From: Nocardia colli
GTDB taxonomy: Bacteria; Actinomycetota; Actinomycetes; Mycobacteriales; Mycobacteriaceae
Assembly (NCBI RefSeq): GCF_008704205.1
Contig: NZ_VXLC01000015.1
Location: forward strand, 62,001 to 126,000
Direction: 5' to 3'
DNA: 64,000 bases
The notes beneath the pieces are model-generated. The model was not told the DNA's origin and made no database searches. It saw only the letters and a program-made list of their open reading frames with translations. The translations under genes were made by a program, and so were the position numbers. Shown one piece after another: positions 63,228 to 64,000 of the stretch (its first letter is position 1; the number at the start of each line of letters is the position of its first letter).

Positions 63228-64000
63228 TACCCTCTTCCGCCGCATCACCGCAGGTCTCGAGGCGAGGGATGGGGGAGGGCAGCAGGAACAGGAACGCGGT
63301 GAGGGCGGCGATGGTGGCGGTCCAGAGGGTGGGGCGCAGGCCGATGGCGGTCGCCAGCGTGCCGCCGGCCAGCGAGCCGAGGGGGCGGACCCCGTAGTTG
63401 ACGGCCCGATAGGCGCCGAAGACGCGGGAGCGCAAGGGATCCGGGGTGATGGCGGTGAAGAGGGACGAGGCGGCGATATCGAGCCACATCATCCCGAGTC
63501 CGGAGCCGAATTCTGCTGCGGTGAGCAGGATCAGGACCACGGGTGCGGAGCCGTGTGCGGCGGGGATCAGCAGCATGGGCGCGGGGAAGACGAGGCAGCC
63601 GAGAACGAAGGTCGGACCGATGCCGATCCGGTCGGCGAGTCGGCCGGCGGTGAGCGCGCCGAGTAGACCGCCGACCGCGCCCGCACCCAAAACCAGTCCG
63701 ACTGAACCAGGTTCGAGGTGCAGGGTGTCGATGGCGTAGAGCATGAACAACGCGACCACCATCAAAGTGAAGAAGTTGACGGTGGCGGTCGCGGCCAATG
63801 CGGAGCGCATGATAGGGGAGCGGGCGATGAACCGGATCCCCTCGGCCAACTGGCCGCGAACCGCTTGCTGCGCAGGCGGTTCGGCCGGTGTGATGCGGGA
63901 CAGAGTGAGCGCCGAGACGAGGAACGACAAAGCGTCGGCGAGTAGCGCGACGGGCGCCGACAGCAACTGCACCAGCAGGCCACCGACGCTCGGACCCGCC
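63202..64000 (-). CDS. MFS transporter, 5' part outside the window
   Basis: At least 266 residues of the C-terminal half of a major-facilitator exporter. The visible part has membrane segments and LSAPVALLADALSFLVSALTLSRI, SALAATATVNFFTLMVVALFMLYAIDTLHL, GAGAVGGLLGALTAGRLADRIG and FGAYRAVNYGVRPLGSLAGG, which match MFS_3/enterobactin-exporter-like pumps. The frame is open through the right edge, so the start lies beyond 64000. Substrate unknown; drug or siderophore export is possible. Confidence 0.85.
   Translation of the reverse strand, partial: AGPSVGGLLVQLLSAPVALLADALSFLVSALTLSRITPAEPPAQQAVRGQLAEGIRFIARSPIMRSALAATATVNFFTLMVVALFMLYAIDTLHLEPGSVGLVLGAGAVGGLLGALTAGRLADRIGIGPTFVLGCLVFPAPMLLIPAAHGSAPVVLILLTAAEFGSGLGMMWLDIAASSLFTAITPDPLRSRVFGAYRAVNYGVRPLGSLAGGTLATAIGLRPTLWTATIAALTAFLFLLPSPIPRLETCGDAAEEGIRARREVG

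Overview
The window is GC-rich, with strong G/C bias at third codon positions, GTG/TTG starts and many Tat/Sec-type secreted proteins. A protein with LGFP cell-wall repeats, two secretory LIP-family lipases, a KatG very close to the mycobacterial enzyme and many TetR/MarR/MerR/LacI regulators point to a mycolate-bearing actinomycete. Nocardia is the most likely genus; this is inference from gene content, not a database match. It reads as chromosomal accessory DNA: no rRNA, tRNA, CRISPR array, integrase or transposase was seen.

Left part (1-16 kb): a truncated lytic-transglycosylase-like gene, a secreted GH20 hexosaminidase, a secreted zinc metalloprotease, a small glycine-zipper membrane protein, an LGFP-repeat protein, a two-gene membrane unit, a PucR regulator, secreted lipases and a lipoprotein, a desaturase-like gene translationally coupled to an EamA transporter, an NTF2-like protein, a proline-rich membrane protein and an MFS pump. 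Strong bidirectional hairpin terminators separate convergent pairs.

Core (16-29 kb): a roughly 1,050-residue fusion of an FHA domain, a NosR/NapH-like membrane Fe-S module, a 2Fe-2S ferredoxin-like domain and a NirB-like FAD/NAD(P) reductase; the potassium transporter Kup; then a compact three-gene CATRA-type conflict operon (22349-26264). That operon encodes a 117-residue partner, a CATRA protein fused to a class III nucleotide-cyclase-like domain that keeps both metal aspartates, and a CHAT caspase-like protease with an intact His/Cys dyad. It is the best candidate for an unusual biological system here. It is followed by convergent katG and a divergent TetR gene with a clear operator.

Middle (29-43 kb): an HD-domain protein, a ferritin-like protein, a probable macrolide/lincosamide/streptogramin-type resistance set (OleD-like glycosyltransferase, Vat-like acetyltransferase, ABC-F ribosome protection protein with a leader ORF and consensus promoter, divergent TetR), an NmrA-like oxidoreductase/LysR pair, a hydrolase-MerR operon, an XRE/DUF5753 regulator and HrpB.

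Right part (43-64 kb): a ribose-type sugar ABC operon with a divergent LacI regulator and two matching operators; a MarR/NTF2-like pair with two perfect inverted repeats; an AraC regulator broken by one stop codon; a serine hydrolase; a second LIP lipase; a DUF7489-response regulator-histidine kinase operon; an MBL hydrolase divergent from an AtzG/AtzE-like amidase unit across a striking inverted repeat; a TetR/HelD-like helicase pair with an operator; a CBM14-like chitin-binding protein and a truncated MFS transporter.
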